Origin: DATEAV01 sp964575425
GTDB lineage: Bacteria > Chloroflexota > Anaerolineae > Anaerolineales > E44-bin32
Length of the DNA: 64,000 bases
Reading direction: 5' to 3'
Assembly (NCBI GenBank): GCA_964575425.1
Contig: CAZNRD010000007.1
Location: forward strand, 1-64,000
Positions 25,916 to 33,959 of the stretch are shown piece after piece. The first letter of the stretch is position 1, and the number at the start of each line of letters is the position of its first letter. Below the pieces are notes generated by a model, which worked only from the letters and a program-made list of their open reading frames with translations, did not search any database and had not been told where the DNA came from. The translations under genes and the position numbers were made by a program.

Positions 25916-26931
25916 GCACAGCAACCCACGTCATGGACTGGCTGTTGGAGAAGAAGGACCCCGGGGTGCGCTGCTTCGCCCTGCGCGACCTGCTGGGCGC
26001 GCCAAATGACGACCCGGAAGTCCAGGCTGCCCGCCGCGCAGCGGTGCGCACGTCGCCGGTGCGCGAGATTCTTGAAGCGCAGCAGCCCGAAGGATTCTGG
26101 GTGAAGCCCGGCCCCGGCTATGGCCCGAAGTACAGGGGAACAGCCTGGCAGGTGATCTTCCTCGGCCAGTTCGCAGCCGACGGCCGCGATCGCCGCGTTC
26201 GCCGCGCCGTCCACTACGTCCTCGATCACGGCCGCGCACCGCAGGGCGGTTTCTCCGTCAATGCCTTGGCCTCGGGTTTGGTTCACTGCCTGCAAGGAAA
26301 CCTGGCTGCGGCAATCCTCGAATTGGGCTTCGCGGACGACCCCCGCCTCAGACAGGCGCTCGACTGGCTTGCGCGCAGCATCACCGGCGAGGGCATCGCC
26401 CCAGCCGGCGACGGGCCCGGTTCGGTGCGCTACCTGCGATCGGGCAACAGCGCCCCCGGCTTCTGCTGCTCAGCCAATAACCACCTGCCGTGTGCCTGGG
26501 GTGCCATCCCGGCCCTGGACGCTCTCAGCCAGGTCCCGGCCGGCTCGCGCACTCCGGCCATCCGCCGGGCGATCAAGGCCGGCGTGGAGTTCCTATTCAG
26601 CCGCGACCCGGCCGTCGCCAACTACCCGATGGGCTACTCCCACACACCGACCCGGTCTTGGTTCCAGTTCGGCTACCCTCTCGGTTATGTCAGCGACGCG
26701 CTGCGCAACGCCGAGGTGCTCGTGGCCCTCGGCCACGGCCGGGACCGGCGGCTGAAGCCCCTCGGGGACCTCATCCTCGCCAAGCGGCGCCCCGACGGCC
26801 GCTGGCCCCTCGAGTACAGCTACAACGGCAAGACCTGGTTCACGCTGGAGGGGAGGGGGCGGCCCAGCAAGTGGGTGACCCTGCGTGCGCTGCGCGCCTT
26901 GCGCGGCATGGGACTTGAGACCCTGGGATAA
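25912..26931 (+). CDS. Alpha-alpha toroid (prenyltransferase/squalene-cyclase repeat) protein
   Basis: A 339-residue protein made of helical repeats like those of terpenoid cyclases and protein prenyltransferases (GGFSVNALASGLVHC, RRPDGRWPLEYSY, SKWVTLRALRAL). The DxDD or QW signatures of squalene-hopene cyclase are not evident, so cyclase activity is doubtful. It starts inside the stop of the radical SAM gene (ATGA) and precedes the nickel insertase by 18 bases. Similar orphan toroid proteins are often misannotated as nitrogen-fixation proteins. A substrate-binding partner of the radical SAM enzyme is my inference. Confidence 0.6.
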   Translation: MSTATHVMDWLLEKKDPGVRCFALRDLLGAPNDDPEVQAARRAAVRTSPVREILEAQQPEGFWVKPGPGYGPKYRGTAWQVIFLGQFAADGRDRRVRRAVHYVLDHGRAPQGGFSVNALASGLVHCLQGNLAAAILELGFADDPRLRQALDWLARSITGEGIAPAGDGPGSVRYLRSGNSAPGFCCSANNHLPCAWGAIPALDALSQVPAGSRTPAIRRAIKAGVEFLFSRDPAVANYPMGYSHTPTRSWFQFGYPLGYVSDALRNAEVLVALGHGRDRRLKPLGDLILAKRRPDGRWPLEYSYNGKTWFTLEGRGRPSKWVTLRALRALRGMGLETLG

Positions 26932-26949
26932 TGGTAGCGGAGGAACGGT

Positions 26950-27738
26950 ATGACGACGACGATTGCTCTGGCAGGTAAGGGAGGCACCGGCAAGACAACG
27001 GTGGCGGCGCTTCTGATTCGGGCCCTGCTGCGCCGCACTTCCGGCCCGGTCCTGGCCATCGACGCCGATCCATCCATCAACCTCCACTTGGCTCTCGGGC
27101 TGCCCGCGCCGGCCACGGTGGGCGAGATACGGGAGGAGATGTTTGAGACGGCGCAGGCCGCTCAACTCGGCGTGGCCATCAGCCGCCACGAGTATCTCGC
27201 CCGCGAGGTGCGCCTGGCACTCGAGGAGGGCGAGCGCATCGACCTGCTGGCCATGGGCCGCCCGGAGGGTCAGGGCTGCTACTGCGCCGTGAATCACCTG
27301 CTGCGTCAGGTGGTCGACGACCTCGGGCGAAGTTACGAGTACGTCGTCGTCGACAACGAGGCGGGCATGGAACACATCAGTCGGCGCACGACGCGCGACG
27401 TGGACGCCCTGCTGGTGGTGACCGACCCCACGGTGCGCGGCGTGCGCGCGGCCGAGACGATCGCTCGCCTCGCCAGCGACCTGGAGGTGAACGTCCGACA
27501 CACGATGCTTGTCATCAACCGAGTGGCAGGAGACCCGCCGCCGTCGCTCCAGCGGGCCATCGACGCCCTGGGACTCGAATTGGCGGCCATGATCCCGGCC
27601 GATGACCGCATCAATGAACTCGACAGCCTTGGCCAGCCGCTGGTGACCCTGGATGGAGATTCGCCCGCCTGGCGGGCTGTGGACGCCATGACCGACCGCC
27701 TGCTCAGCCTGCTCAAGACCAGAGGAGTGTCATCATGA
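26950..27738 (+). CDS. acsF: CODH/ACS nickel-insertion ATPase (CooC/AcsF family)
   Basis: A 262-residue MinD-type ATPase that inserts nickel during CODH or ACS maturation. The deviant Walker A motif is GKGGTGKTT (residues 10-17 region), Asp in AIDADPS belongs to switch I, and the metal-binding C-x-C is C110/C112 in GQGCYCAVN. DNEAGMEHISR is the conserved Walker B-like stretch of this family. The ATG follows GCGGAGG. Its TGA overlaps the acsE ATG. Confidence 0.9.
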   Translation: MTTTIALAGKGGTGKTTVAALLIRALLRRTSGPVLAIDADPSINLHLALGLPAPATVGEIREEMFETAQAAQLGVAISRHEYLAREVRLALEEGERIDLLAMGRPEGQGCYCAVNHLLRQVVDDLGRSYEYVVVDNEAGMEHISRRTTRDVDALLVVTDPTVRGVRAAETIARLASDLEVNVRHTMLVINRVAGDPPPSLQRAIDALGLELAAMIPADDRINELDSLGQPLVTLDGDSPAWRAVDAMTDRLLSLLKTRGVSS

Positions 27739-28658
27739 TCAAGATCGGCGAAAACATCCACATCATCTCGCCGAGGGTGAAGGAAGCCCTGGCCAATCGC
27801 GACGGCGCCTTCTTCGTCGACCTGGCCCGCCGCCAGAAAGCGGCCGGGGCGGACGCCCTCGACCTTAACATCGGGCCGCAGAAGAAGGCCGGGCCCGAAG
27901 TCATGGACTGGCTGGTGGACTGCGTCCAGGAGGCCGTCCCCGGCATGACCCTCTCCTTCGACACCACCAACCTAGCCGCCATCGAGGTCGGGCTGAAGAA
28001 GGTCGGGTCGAATGCCATTGTCAACTCGACCTCGGCCGAGGAAGAGCGGCTCGCCAACGTACCACCGCTGGCGGCGAAGTACGGTGCAGGACTGATCGCC
28101 CTGTGCATGGAGAAGAGCGGCATCCCGGTCAGTGCCGACGCCCGGGTGGCTACCGCCATGGAGAAGCTGATCCCGCGCGCCCAGGAAGTGGGCATCCCCA
28201 TGGAGAAGCTCTTCATTGATCCGCTGATCCTCACCGTCTCCGGCTGCCAGGAGTTTGTCCCCCAGGCCATCGAGACGGTGCGCATGCTGAAGATGGTGGC
28301 CGATCCGCCGCCGATGACGGTCGTCGGCCTGTCGAACGTCTCCAACCAGGTGCCGATGGAGATGCGGCCGCGCCTCAACCAGGTCTACGTGGTGATGCTG
28401 ATGGCCGCCGGCCTCGACGCCGCTATCCTGGACCCGCTCGACCACAAGTTGATGGACATCATCCGCATCGTGGAGACGCGCGATGGATCCACTCCTGCCG
28501 GCGCCCTCTACCTCAAGCTGCACGATGCCGTGGCCGCCGGCGAGGAACTCCAGCCCGAAGACGTCGACATGTCGGATCGCGAGCAGGTGGAAATCTGGAA
28601 GACTGTGCAGGTCCTGCTCAACAAGGTCATCTACACCGATTCCTATTTGCGCCTCTAA
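27735..28658 (+). CDS. acsE: Methyltetrahydrofolate:corrinoid iron-sulfur protein methyltransferase
   Basis: A 307-residue pterin-binding TIM-barrel enzyme that moves the methyl group from methyl-THF to the corrinoid iron-sulfur protein. MIKIGENIHIIS at the N-terminus, DALDLNIGPQKKAG, SFDTTNLAAIE, VNSTSAEEERL and GLSNVSNQVP follow the MeTr/pteroate-binding pattern. It is about 45 residues longer than the Moorella enzyme, mainly through the C-terminal part. It is coupled to acsF by an ATGA overlap and closes the core Wood-Ljungdahl gene set. A methyl-THF:corrinoid methyltransferase of the methylamine type is an alternative, but the operon favours AcsE. Confidence 0.88.
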   Translation: MIKIGENIHIISPRVKEALANRDGAFFVDLARRQKAAGADALDLNIGPQKKAGPEVMDWLVDCVQEAVPGMTLSFDTTNLAAIEVGLKKVGSNAIVNSTSAEEERLANVPPLAAKYGAGLIALCMEKSGIPVSADARVATAMEKLIPRAQEVGIPMEKLFIDPLILTVSGCQEFVPQAIETVRMLKMVADPPPMTVVGLSNVSNQVPMEMRPRLNQVYVVMLMAAGLDAAILDPLDHKLMDIIRIVETRDGSTPAGALYLKLHDAVAAGEELQPEDVDMSDREQVEIWKTVQVLLNKVIYTDSYLRL

Positions 28659-28688
28659 CCCAGCGCGCCAACCAAGGAGTGCCCTCTG

Positions 28689-30047
28689 ATGCCAAATCCT
28701 GCTGCCCCCCTGAACGTCGATGAGCTTCTCGCCAAGGCCAAGCAGCCATCAGCGGATGCGATGAGACTCCACCCCTTCTATAGGGGCAAGGTGGAAGTGG
28801 CGCTCAAGTGCTGCATCCGTGATTTCAACGACTTCGCCATCTGGTACACGCCCGGCGTGGCCGCTGCCTGCCGCGCCATTGCCGAGGATCCGGAACTTGT
28901 CTATGAACATACCCATAAGTGGAACACCGTGGCCGTCGTTTCTGATGGGACGCGCGTCCTGGGCCTGGGCAACATCGGCCCCAAGGCAGGCCTGCCCGTC
29001 ATGGAGGGCAAGGCGCTGCTGTACAAGTATCTCGGCGGCGTGGACGCCTGGCCCATCATGCTTGACACCAAGGACCCCGATAAGCTGATCGAGACCGTGC
29101 TGCTCATCCAGCCGGGGTTCGGCGGCATCAATCTGGAGGACATTGCCCAGCCCAAGTGCTTCCGCGTCCTCGACACCCTGCGCGAACGGGCCGAGATCCC
29201 CGTCTGGCATGACGACCAGCAGGGGACGGCCACCGTCACCCTGGCCGGCCTGCTGAATGCGCTGACGATCGTCAATAAGAAGCTGCCCGATGTCTCCATC
29301 GCTTTTGTCGGCTCAGGCGCCTCCAACGTGGCCTGCGCCCGCTTGATCTTCGCTACCGGCGCCGATCCCGGCAAGTGCTACGTCGTCGACAGCAAGGGCA
29401 TCCTCCACAAGGGCCGCAGCGACGTCGAGGCTCGCAAGGAAGAGTTCGCCAGCAAGTGGAAGATGTGTCAGATCACCAACGCTGCCGGGCGGCACGGTGG
29501 CATCCCCGAGGCCATGAAGGGCGCCGATGTGGTCATCGGCATGGCCACGCCCGGCCCCGGAGTGATCCAACCCGAGTGGGTGCGCAACATGGCCAGCGAC
29601 CCCATCGTCTTCGCCTGCGCCAACCCGGTGCCCGAAATCTGGCCGTGGGAAGCCAAGGAGGCCGGCGCCGCCGTCATCGCCACGGGCCGTTCGGACTTCC
29701 CGAATCAGGTCAACAACTCCCTCGGCTTTCCCGGGATCTTCCGCGGCAGCCTCGACGTGCGCGCCCGCACCATCACCGACGCCATGTGCATGGCAGCCGC
29801 CCACGAGCTGGCCAGCATGGCCGCGGAGAAGGGGCTGACGCCGGACTACATCATCCCCAACATGGACGAGTGGGAGGTGTTCCCGCGCGAGGCCGCCGCC
29901 GTGGCCATGAAGGCCATCGAGGAGGGCGTGGCGCGCAAGAAGATCACCTACGAGGAAGAGCTCAAGAACGCCGAGCAGACTATCCGCCGCTCGCGCGACC
30001 TGACCAAGACGATGATGGCCGACGGGTTCATCCCCGAGGCTCCATGA
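28689..30047 (+). CDS. NAD(P)-dependent malic enzyme
   Basis: A 452-residue oxidative decarboxylase converting malate to pyruvate and CO2, or the reverse. Conserved regions are YTPGVAAACRAIAEDPE, IGPKAGLPVMEGKA, the catalytic Lys/Asp area INLEDIAQPKCF, HDDQQGTATVTLAGLLNA, a Rossmann GSGASNVACARL and SDFPNQVNNSLGFPGIFRG. It lacks a C-terminal phosphotransacetylase domain. It begins 30 bases after acsE, so it may be cotranscribed and connect acetyl-CoA/pyruvate to C4 acids. Cofactor preference is not clear. Confidence 0.9.
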   Translation: MPNPAAPLNVDELLAKAKQPSADAMRLHPFYRGKVEVALKCCIRDFNDFAIWYTPGVAAACRAIAEDPELVYEHTHKWNTVAVVSDGTRVLGLGNIGPKAGLPVMEGKALLYKYLGGVDAWPIMLDTKDPDKLIETVLLIQPGFGGINLEDIAQPKCFRVLDTLRERAEIPVWHDDQQGTATVTLAGLLNALTIVNKKLPDVSIAFVGSGASNVACARLIFATGADPGKCYVVDSKGILHKGRSDVEARKEEFASKWKMCQITNAAGRHGGIPEAMKGADVVIGMATPGPGVIQPEWVRNMASDPIVFACANPVPEIWPWEAKEAGAAVIATGRSDFPNQVNNSLGFPGIFRGSLDVRARTITDAMCMAAAHELASMAAEKGLTPDYIIPNMDEWEVFPREAAAVAMKAIEEGVARKKITYEEELKNAEQTIRRSRDLTKTMMADGFIPEAP

Positions 30048-30062
30048 ACCAGCAAGCCGCAC

Positions 30063-30096
30063 AGGGCAGGGAGGCGGAGTGCCACCTCCCTGCCCT
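30063..30096 (+). terminator. Hairpin after the malic enzyme gene
   Basis: A perfect 12-bp inverted repeat (agggcagggagg, complement at 30085-30096) with a 10-base loop, 15 bases past the malic enzyme stop. No U-tract. It is a likely end of the Wood-Ljungdahl transcript. Confidence 0.5.
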
Positions 30097-30186
30097 CCGC
30101 CCAGGGAGGGGCTTGGCGATGAGCGGAAAGGTGCGCCCGTTGGTGGCAGGACCCTCTCGCCACCCCAGGTTCGAGGAGTAAGTGCC

Positions 30187-30753
30187 ATGCTCAACCAACA
30201 GGATGTGCTCTACCGGCAACTGGTCACCCTGGCCGACGGAACCCGCGTGCTGCTCCGCTTCCTCACCCCCGCCGACCGCCAGGCGCTGCTGGACCTCTAC
30301 GCCCCGCTAACCGCCGAGGACCTGCGCTACTTCCGCCAGAAGGTCAGCGACCGCAAGGTCGTCGAATCCTGGGTGGATGAGCTGGACTACGCGAAGGTGC
30401 TGCCCCTGGTGGCCTTCGTCGGCGAGCGCATGGTGGGCGATGCCACGCTGCACTTCGGCTCCGGCCCCACGCGCCACATCGCCGAGGTCCACATCTTCCT
30501 GGCCAAGGACTTCCGCCGTCGCGGCCTGGGCACGCAAATGATCCGGGCGCTGATCGACCTGGCGCGCCGCCGCGGCCTGCACTACCTGCTGGCCCAGATC
30601 GTGAGCGACCAGACCACTGTCATCAAGGCGTTCGAACAGCTGGGCTTTCAGCGCAAGTGCACGATGGACAACTTCTTCATGTTCCCCGACGGCGAGCTGC
30701 GCGACGTGGCCCAGATGGTGCTCACCCTGCGGCCCGCAGGGACGGAGTTCTAG
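30187..30753 (+). CDS. GNAT family N-acetyltransferase
   Basis: A 188-residue acyl-CoA-dependent acetyltransferase. The acetyl-CoA pyrophosphate loop is in FRRRGLGTQMIRALIDLARR (motif A, R/Q-x-x-G-x-G/A), followed by the motif B region YLLAQIVSDQTTVIKAFEQLGF. The start at 30187 follows GAGGAG. In some Wood-Ljungdahl bacteria GNAT enzymes such as AcuA-like proteins follow acs genes, but the hairpin upstream suggests separate transcription. Substrate unknown. Confidence 0.82.
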   Translation: MLNQQDVLYRQLVTLADGTRVLLRFLTPADRQALLDLYAPLTAEDLRYFRQKVSDRKVVESWVDELDYAKVLPLVAFVGERMVGDATLHFGSGPTRHIAEVHIFLAKDFRRRGLGTQMIRALIDLARRRGLHYLLAQIVSDQTTVIKAFEQLGFQRKCTMDNFFMFPDGELRDVAQMVLTLRPAGTEF

Positions 30754-30882
30754 AGCCGCTGTGGCACTCTGTCGCCTGGGGGAAGCCTTGCCGGCAGGGG
30801 GCAGTTTTCCCCTTGCGCGTTCGGAATCCCAGGCTGGCAGGTTGGCAGCCTCACCCAGGGCGCCGATGATTCCCCTTCATCC

Positions 30883-31509
30883 ATGAACCTCAGCGGACCA
30901 TTGCCCCTGGCCTTGATCTGGACCGCACTCGGTTTCCTGGCTGGCTCTTTCCCCTTCTCCGTCTGGCTGGGACGCTGGATCGCCCACGCCGACATCCGCC
31001 GCTTCGGCGACGGAAATCCGGGCTCGATCAACGCCTGGCGAGCCGGCGGATGGCGGGCTGGTGTGCCAGCACTTCTGCTCGACTTCCTCAAGGGAGCCGT
31101 GCCCGTAGCACTGGCCAATTTCCTGTGCGGGCTGCCCAGCTGGTGGTTGGTCCCGGTCGCCCTGGCGCCCATCCTGGGGCATGCGTTCTCACCCTGGCTA
31201 GGGTTTCGGGGAGGCAAGGCCGTTGCCACCACTTTCGGCATCTGGACCGGGCTTCTCCCCGGTGAAGGACCCTCCATCCTGGGTCTGCTGCTGGCAGTCC
31301 CCGTTGCCATGCAGCGGACAGATTCCTGGTCGGTTGTGGCCGGAATGCTGGCCTTCCTCGGTTACCTCACGCTGCGCCATTCGGCCGCCCCGCTCATCGC
31401 GATCTGGGCTGGCAGCTTCGCCGTCCTCCTGTGGAAGCAGCGGCGAGACCTGCACGCCCGGCCTCGCCTGCGCCCCTGGGTCCTGCGCCTGCTGCGTAGG
31501 TCTCCGTGA
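30883..31509 (+). CDS. plsY: Acyl-phosphate:glycerol-3-phosphate acyltransferase
   Basis: A 208-residue membrane enzyme that makes lysophosphatidate, first step of phospholipid synthesis. The PlsY motifs are present: GSFPFSVWLGR, RRFGDGNPGSINAWRAGGW and GHAFSPWLGFRGGKAVATTFG. Five to six hydrophobic segments are visible. It overlaps the next gene, a glycosyltransferase, by GTGA. Confidence 0.87.
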   Translation: MNLSGPLPLALIWTALGFLAGSFPFSVWLGRWIAHADIRRFGDGNPGSINAWRAGGWRAGVPALLLDFLKGAVPVALANFLCGLPSWWLVPVALAPILGHAFSPWLGFRGGKAVATTFGIWTGLLPGEGPSILGLLLAVPVAMQRTDSWSVVAGMLAFLGYLTLRHSAAPLIAIWAGSFAVLLWKQRRDLHARPRLRPWVLRLLRRSP

Positions 31510-32666
31510 CCTCGTTCTGGTACCAACACCAGGTCAGCATCACGGTCTTCCTTGCGGTCCTCTTGCTCATCGCGAGCATCAACGCTCTGTCACTGCCGCG
31601 GCTGGGGACATATCCGGCTCCCAGCACCCTGCCGCGGCTTTCCGTCTTGATCCCGGTGCGCAACGAGCGCGAGACCATCCTCCCCTGTCTGCGCTCGCTT
31701 CTCGCGCAGGATTATCCGGAGTACGAAGTGCTTGTTCTCGATGACAGCTCAACCGACGGGACAGGCAGCATGGTGGCCAGTGCCGCGGCATCCGACCCGC
31801 GCCCGCGTCTCCTCGAAGGCCGTCAGCTGCCACCCGGTTGGCTCGGAAAGTCGTGGGCCTGTCAGCAGCTGGCCGACGCCGCCTCCGGAGCTGTCCTTCT
31901 TTTCGTCGATGCCGACACGGTCCACCATCCCCAGATGCTGCGGCAGGCGATTGCCGCACTCTCGGCAGAGAATGCCGACATGCTCACCGGCTTCCTGCGC
32001 CAGGACACCCTGACCTGGGGCGAGAGGCTGACTGTGCCCGTGGCCATGTGGTGTTTCTTCTCGTTCCTGCCCATCCCGCTCGCACACCGCCTGCGGGCGC
32101 CGTGGCTGTCCCTCAGCAACGGACAATGGATGATGTTCCGTCGCGATGCCTATCTGGCTGTGGGCGGCCACGCCTCGGTGCTGGACGATCGCGTCGAAGA
32201 CATCGCCCTCGGCCGTCGGGTCAAGGCGAGGGGCTTGCGCTGGCGCCTGGTAGACGCCAGCCAGGCCGTTCGCTGCCGCATGTACAGAGGTTTCCGAGAC
32301 GCGGTCGACGGCTTCAGCAAGAACCTCTTCCCTGTGTTCCGCTTCCGCCTGCTGCCCTACCTCTTCGTCTGGGCCTGGCTCGCGCTCATCACCTGGGAGC
32401 CTTTGCTCGTGACAGCGCTCTCCCCGCTGAGCATCGGGGCGTCAACCTTTCGCGTATGGCCAGCTGCGGTCGCGGTCGTTGAGTCGCTTGCCCTCTGGTA
32501 CCTTGTGCTCGTTCGACTGCGCTTCGACCGCCGTCTGTCGCTGCTGTATCCGATCAGCGTCCTGCTGTTCAGCCTCATCGCCCTGCGCTCTCTGCTTCTC
32601 ACGGCTTCGGGCAGGACGAGGTGGAAAGGCCGTCTACTGCCTCGCCAGAAACCTCGCTGGATTTGA
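31506..32666 (+). CDS. Membrane glycosyltransferase family 2
   Basis: A 386-residue GT-A glycosyltransferase starting at GTG. One N-terminal membrane segment precedes the catalytic domain: LSVLIPVRNERETI, EVLVLDDSSTDGT, the DxD motif in FVDADTVHHP, and EDIALGRRVKARG as the acceptor-site region. The C-terminal 120 residues contain about three to four membrane segments. The layout resembles hopanoid- or carotenoid-associated GT2 enzymes, but the acceptor is not predictable. It is translationally coupled to plsY, consistent with lipid or envelope glycosylation. Confidence 0.8.
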   Translation: MTSFWYQHQVSITVFLAVLLLIASINALSLPRLGTYPAPSTLPRLSVLIPVRNERETILPCLRSLLAQDYPEYEVLVLDDSSTDGTGSMVASAAASDPRPRLLEGRQLPPGWLGKSWACQQLADAASGAVLLFVDADTVHHPQMLRQAIAALSAENADMLTGFLRQDTLTWGERLTVPVAMWCFFSFLPIPLAHRLRAPWLSLSNGQWMMFRRDAYLAVGGHASVLDDRVEDIALGRRVKARGLRWRLVDASQAVRCRMYRGFRDAVDGFSKNLFPVFRFRLLPYLFVWAWLALITWEPLLVTALSPLSIGASTFRVWPAAVAVVESLALWYLVLVRLRFDRRLSLLYPISVLLFSLIALRSLLLTASGRTRWKGRLLPRQKPRWI

Positions 32667-32794
32667 GAACAGTAATCTACACAAGCACCGACAGCAGGCT
32701 TGCGGCGCACCTCAGCCCGTCTTCATGCCAGGAGCATCCCCGCCCCAACGCCGGGCGCGCTGTGCACCACCGGATCACCAATCCGCTGGTACAG
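32667..32794. other. Convergent intergenic region, 128 bases
   Basis: It separates the glycosyltransferase from the minus-strand acyltransferase-like gene. I found nothing strong in it. Confidence 0.3.
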
Positions 32795-33823
32795 TCACGC
32801 GCGGCGCTCGATCGTCATGCGGCACACCCAGCGGTCGACTCCGCCAAGTCGATACTTGTAGTCCTCGCCGCCGCGCAGGAAGTCGAATTCCTCCCGCCCG
32901 TGCTCGATTGCCCAGCGGATCAGATACGCGATGAGCACCCATCCGGGTGACAGCCACTGGTATTCCGGGTTGAGGCCGGAGTTGTAGACCCAGATCCGAT
33001 TTCCATAATCGAAGTTCAGATAGCCGGCGACCGGCACGCCGGCCACTTCCATCAGAGCCATTTGAAGCCAGCCTTGCTCGCGGCCGACGCGCGCGCACTG
33101 CCCAAACTGGCGTCGCATGCCCGGCGTCAGAAAGCGAGCCTTCACGGGATCGAAGGCCATCAGCCCCATGAACGTTTCCATCGCCGCGTCCAGGTCTTCC
33201 TCCCGTCCGACGATGCGCCATCGGATTGGATCAGGATGCGATTCAGCCCGCCGTATCTTGCGCCGCAGTTCGTGCCGCTGCTTCTTCTCAAGATGGCTCA
33301 GGTATGCCTCCCACGAGCCGGGCAGCCTCGCCACCGGGCACGGCTGATAGCGCCCCTGCCTGACGCTCCAGCCGCGGCCTTCCGCGGCCTGCCGCAGCGC
33401 CGATAGAGTCGGCGAAGTCTCGGGCACGTTGTACAGGTCGATCACTTCCCATCCTGGCGGCCCATCGGAAGCCAGCGAAACGAGCAGGGTTTCGCACAGC
33501 CGCGCCACATTGGCGGGCGCAGCGATCACGTCCAGGTGGTCTGAGATCTCGATGCTCCCCATCAGCATGAGCCTCGGACGACCGTCGCGCGTGCGCGTGA
33601 AGAAAAGCGGCGCCAGACCTTCGATCTCTCCGGACCGGCCGCGGCTCACCCCAACCCACAACTCCCCACTCGCCCATTCCCCACCCCCACGCGTCGACCA
33701 CCAGACGCTCAAGTACTCATGACGCAGGAAGGGCACATCCGTGATCGAGCGTCGCAGCAGCTCATTCCAGGGGGTGGCCAGCGCCGCCAGGCTTTCCTCA
33801 TCGTGGATGAAGGTGAAAGGCAT
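32795..33823 (-). CDS. CelD/BcsL-type GNAT acyltransferase-like protein
   Basis: A 342-residue protein of the double-GNAT family called CelD/BcsL or FemAB-like (Acetyltransf_6). The C-terminal half shows LEKKQRHELRRKIRRAE, VAGYLNFDYGNRIWVYNSG, and LSPGWVLIAYLIRWAIEHG followed by FDFLRGGEDYKYRLG, which are typical. Such proteins transfer acyl or amino-acyl groups during polysaccharide or envelope synthesis. The start at 33823 (MPFTF) was chosen because upstream codons overlap the divergent promoter and lack homology. It may serve the same envelope functions as the adjacent glycosyltransferase. Confidence 0.75.
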   Translation of the reverse strand: MPFTFIHDEESLAALATPWNELLRRSITDVPFLRHEYLSVWWSTRGGGEWASGELWVGVSRGRSGEIEGLAPLFFTRTRDGRPRLMLMGSIEISDHLDVIAAPANVARLCETLLVSLASDGPPGWEVIDLYNVPETSPTLSALRQAAEGRGWSVRQGRYQPCPVARLPGSWEAYLSHLEKKQRHELRRKIRRAESHPDPIRWRIVGREEDLDAAMETFMGLMAFDPVKARFLTPGMRRQFGQCARVGREQGWLQMALMEVAGVPVAGYLNFDYGNRIWVYNSGLNPEYQWLSPGWVLIAYLIRWAIEHGREEFDFLRGGEDYKYRLGGVDRWVCRMTIERRA

Positions 33824-33923
33824 TGGTGCACACTCGCTGCTGTCAAGTCCAGACAACGGCTGGCCTGCCACCACGCAAGCGATGCCGATTGTACCTTGCC
33901 CGGCACTGTTCTTGCATGCACAA

Positions 33924-33952
33924 TTGCACGGCGGAGGTCGTCCCTGTACAAT
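33924..33952 (+). promoter_or_regulatory. Sigma-70-like promoter giving a leaderless transcript
   Basis: TTGCAC (33924-33929), 17-base spacer, TACAAT (33947-33952). The expected transcription start, about 7 bases after the -10, coincides with the ATG at 33960. Confidence 0.65.
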
Positions 33953-33959
33953 GGAGGCG

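Noticed and set aside
33741..33959. N-terminal extension of the PP2C-like protein starting at 33741
   Set aside because: It runs across the divergent promoter and overlaps the start of the minus-strand acyltransferase; the extra residues lack family character.
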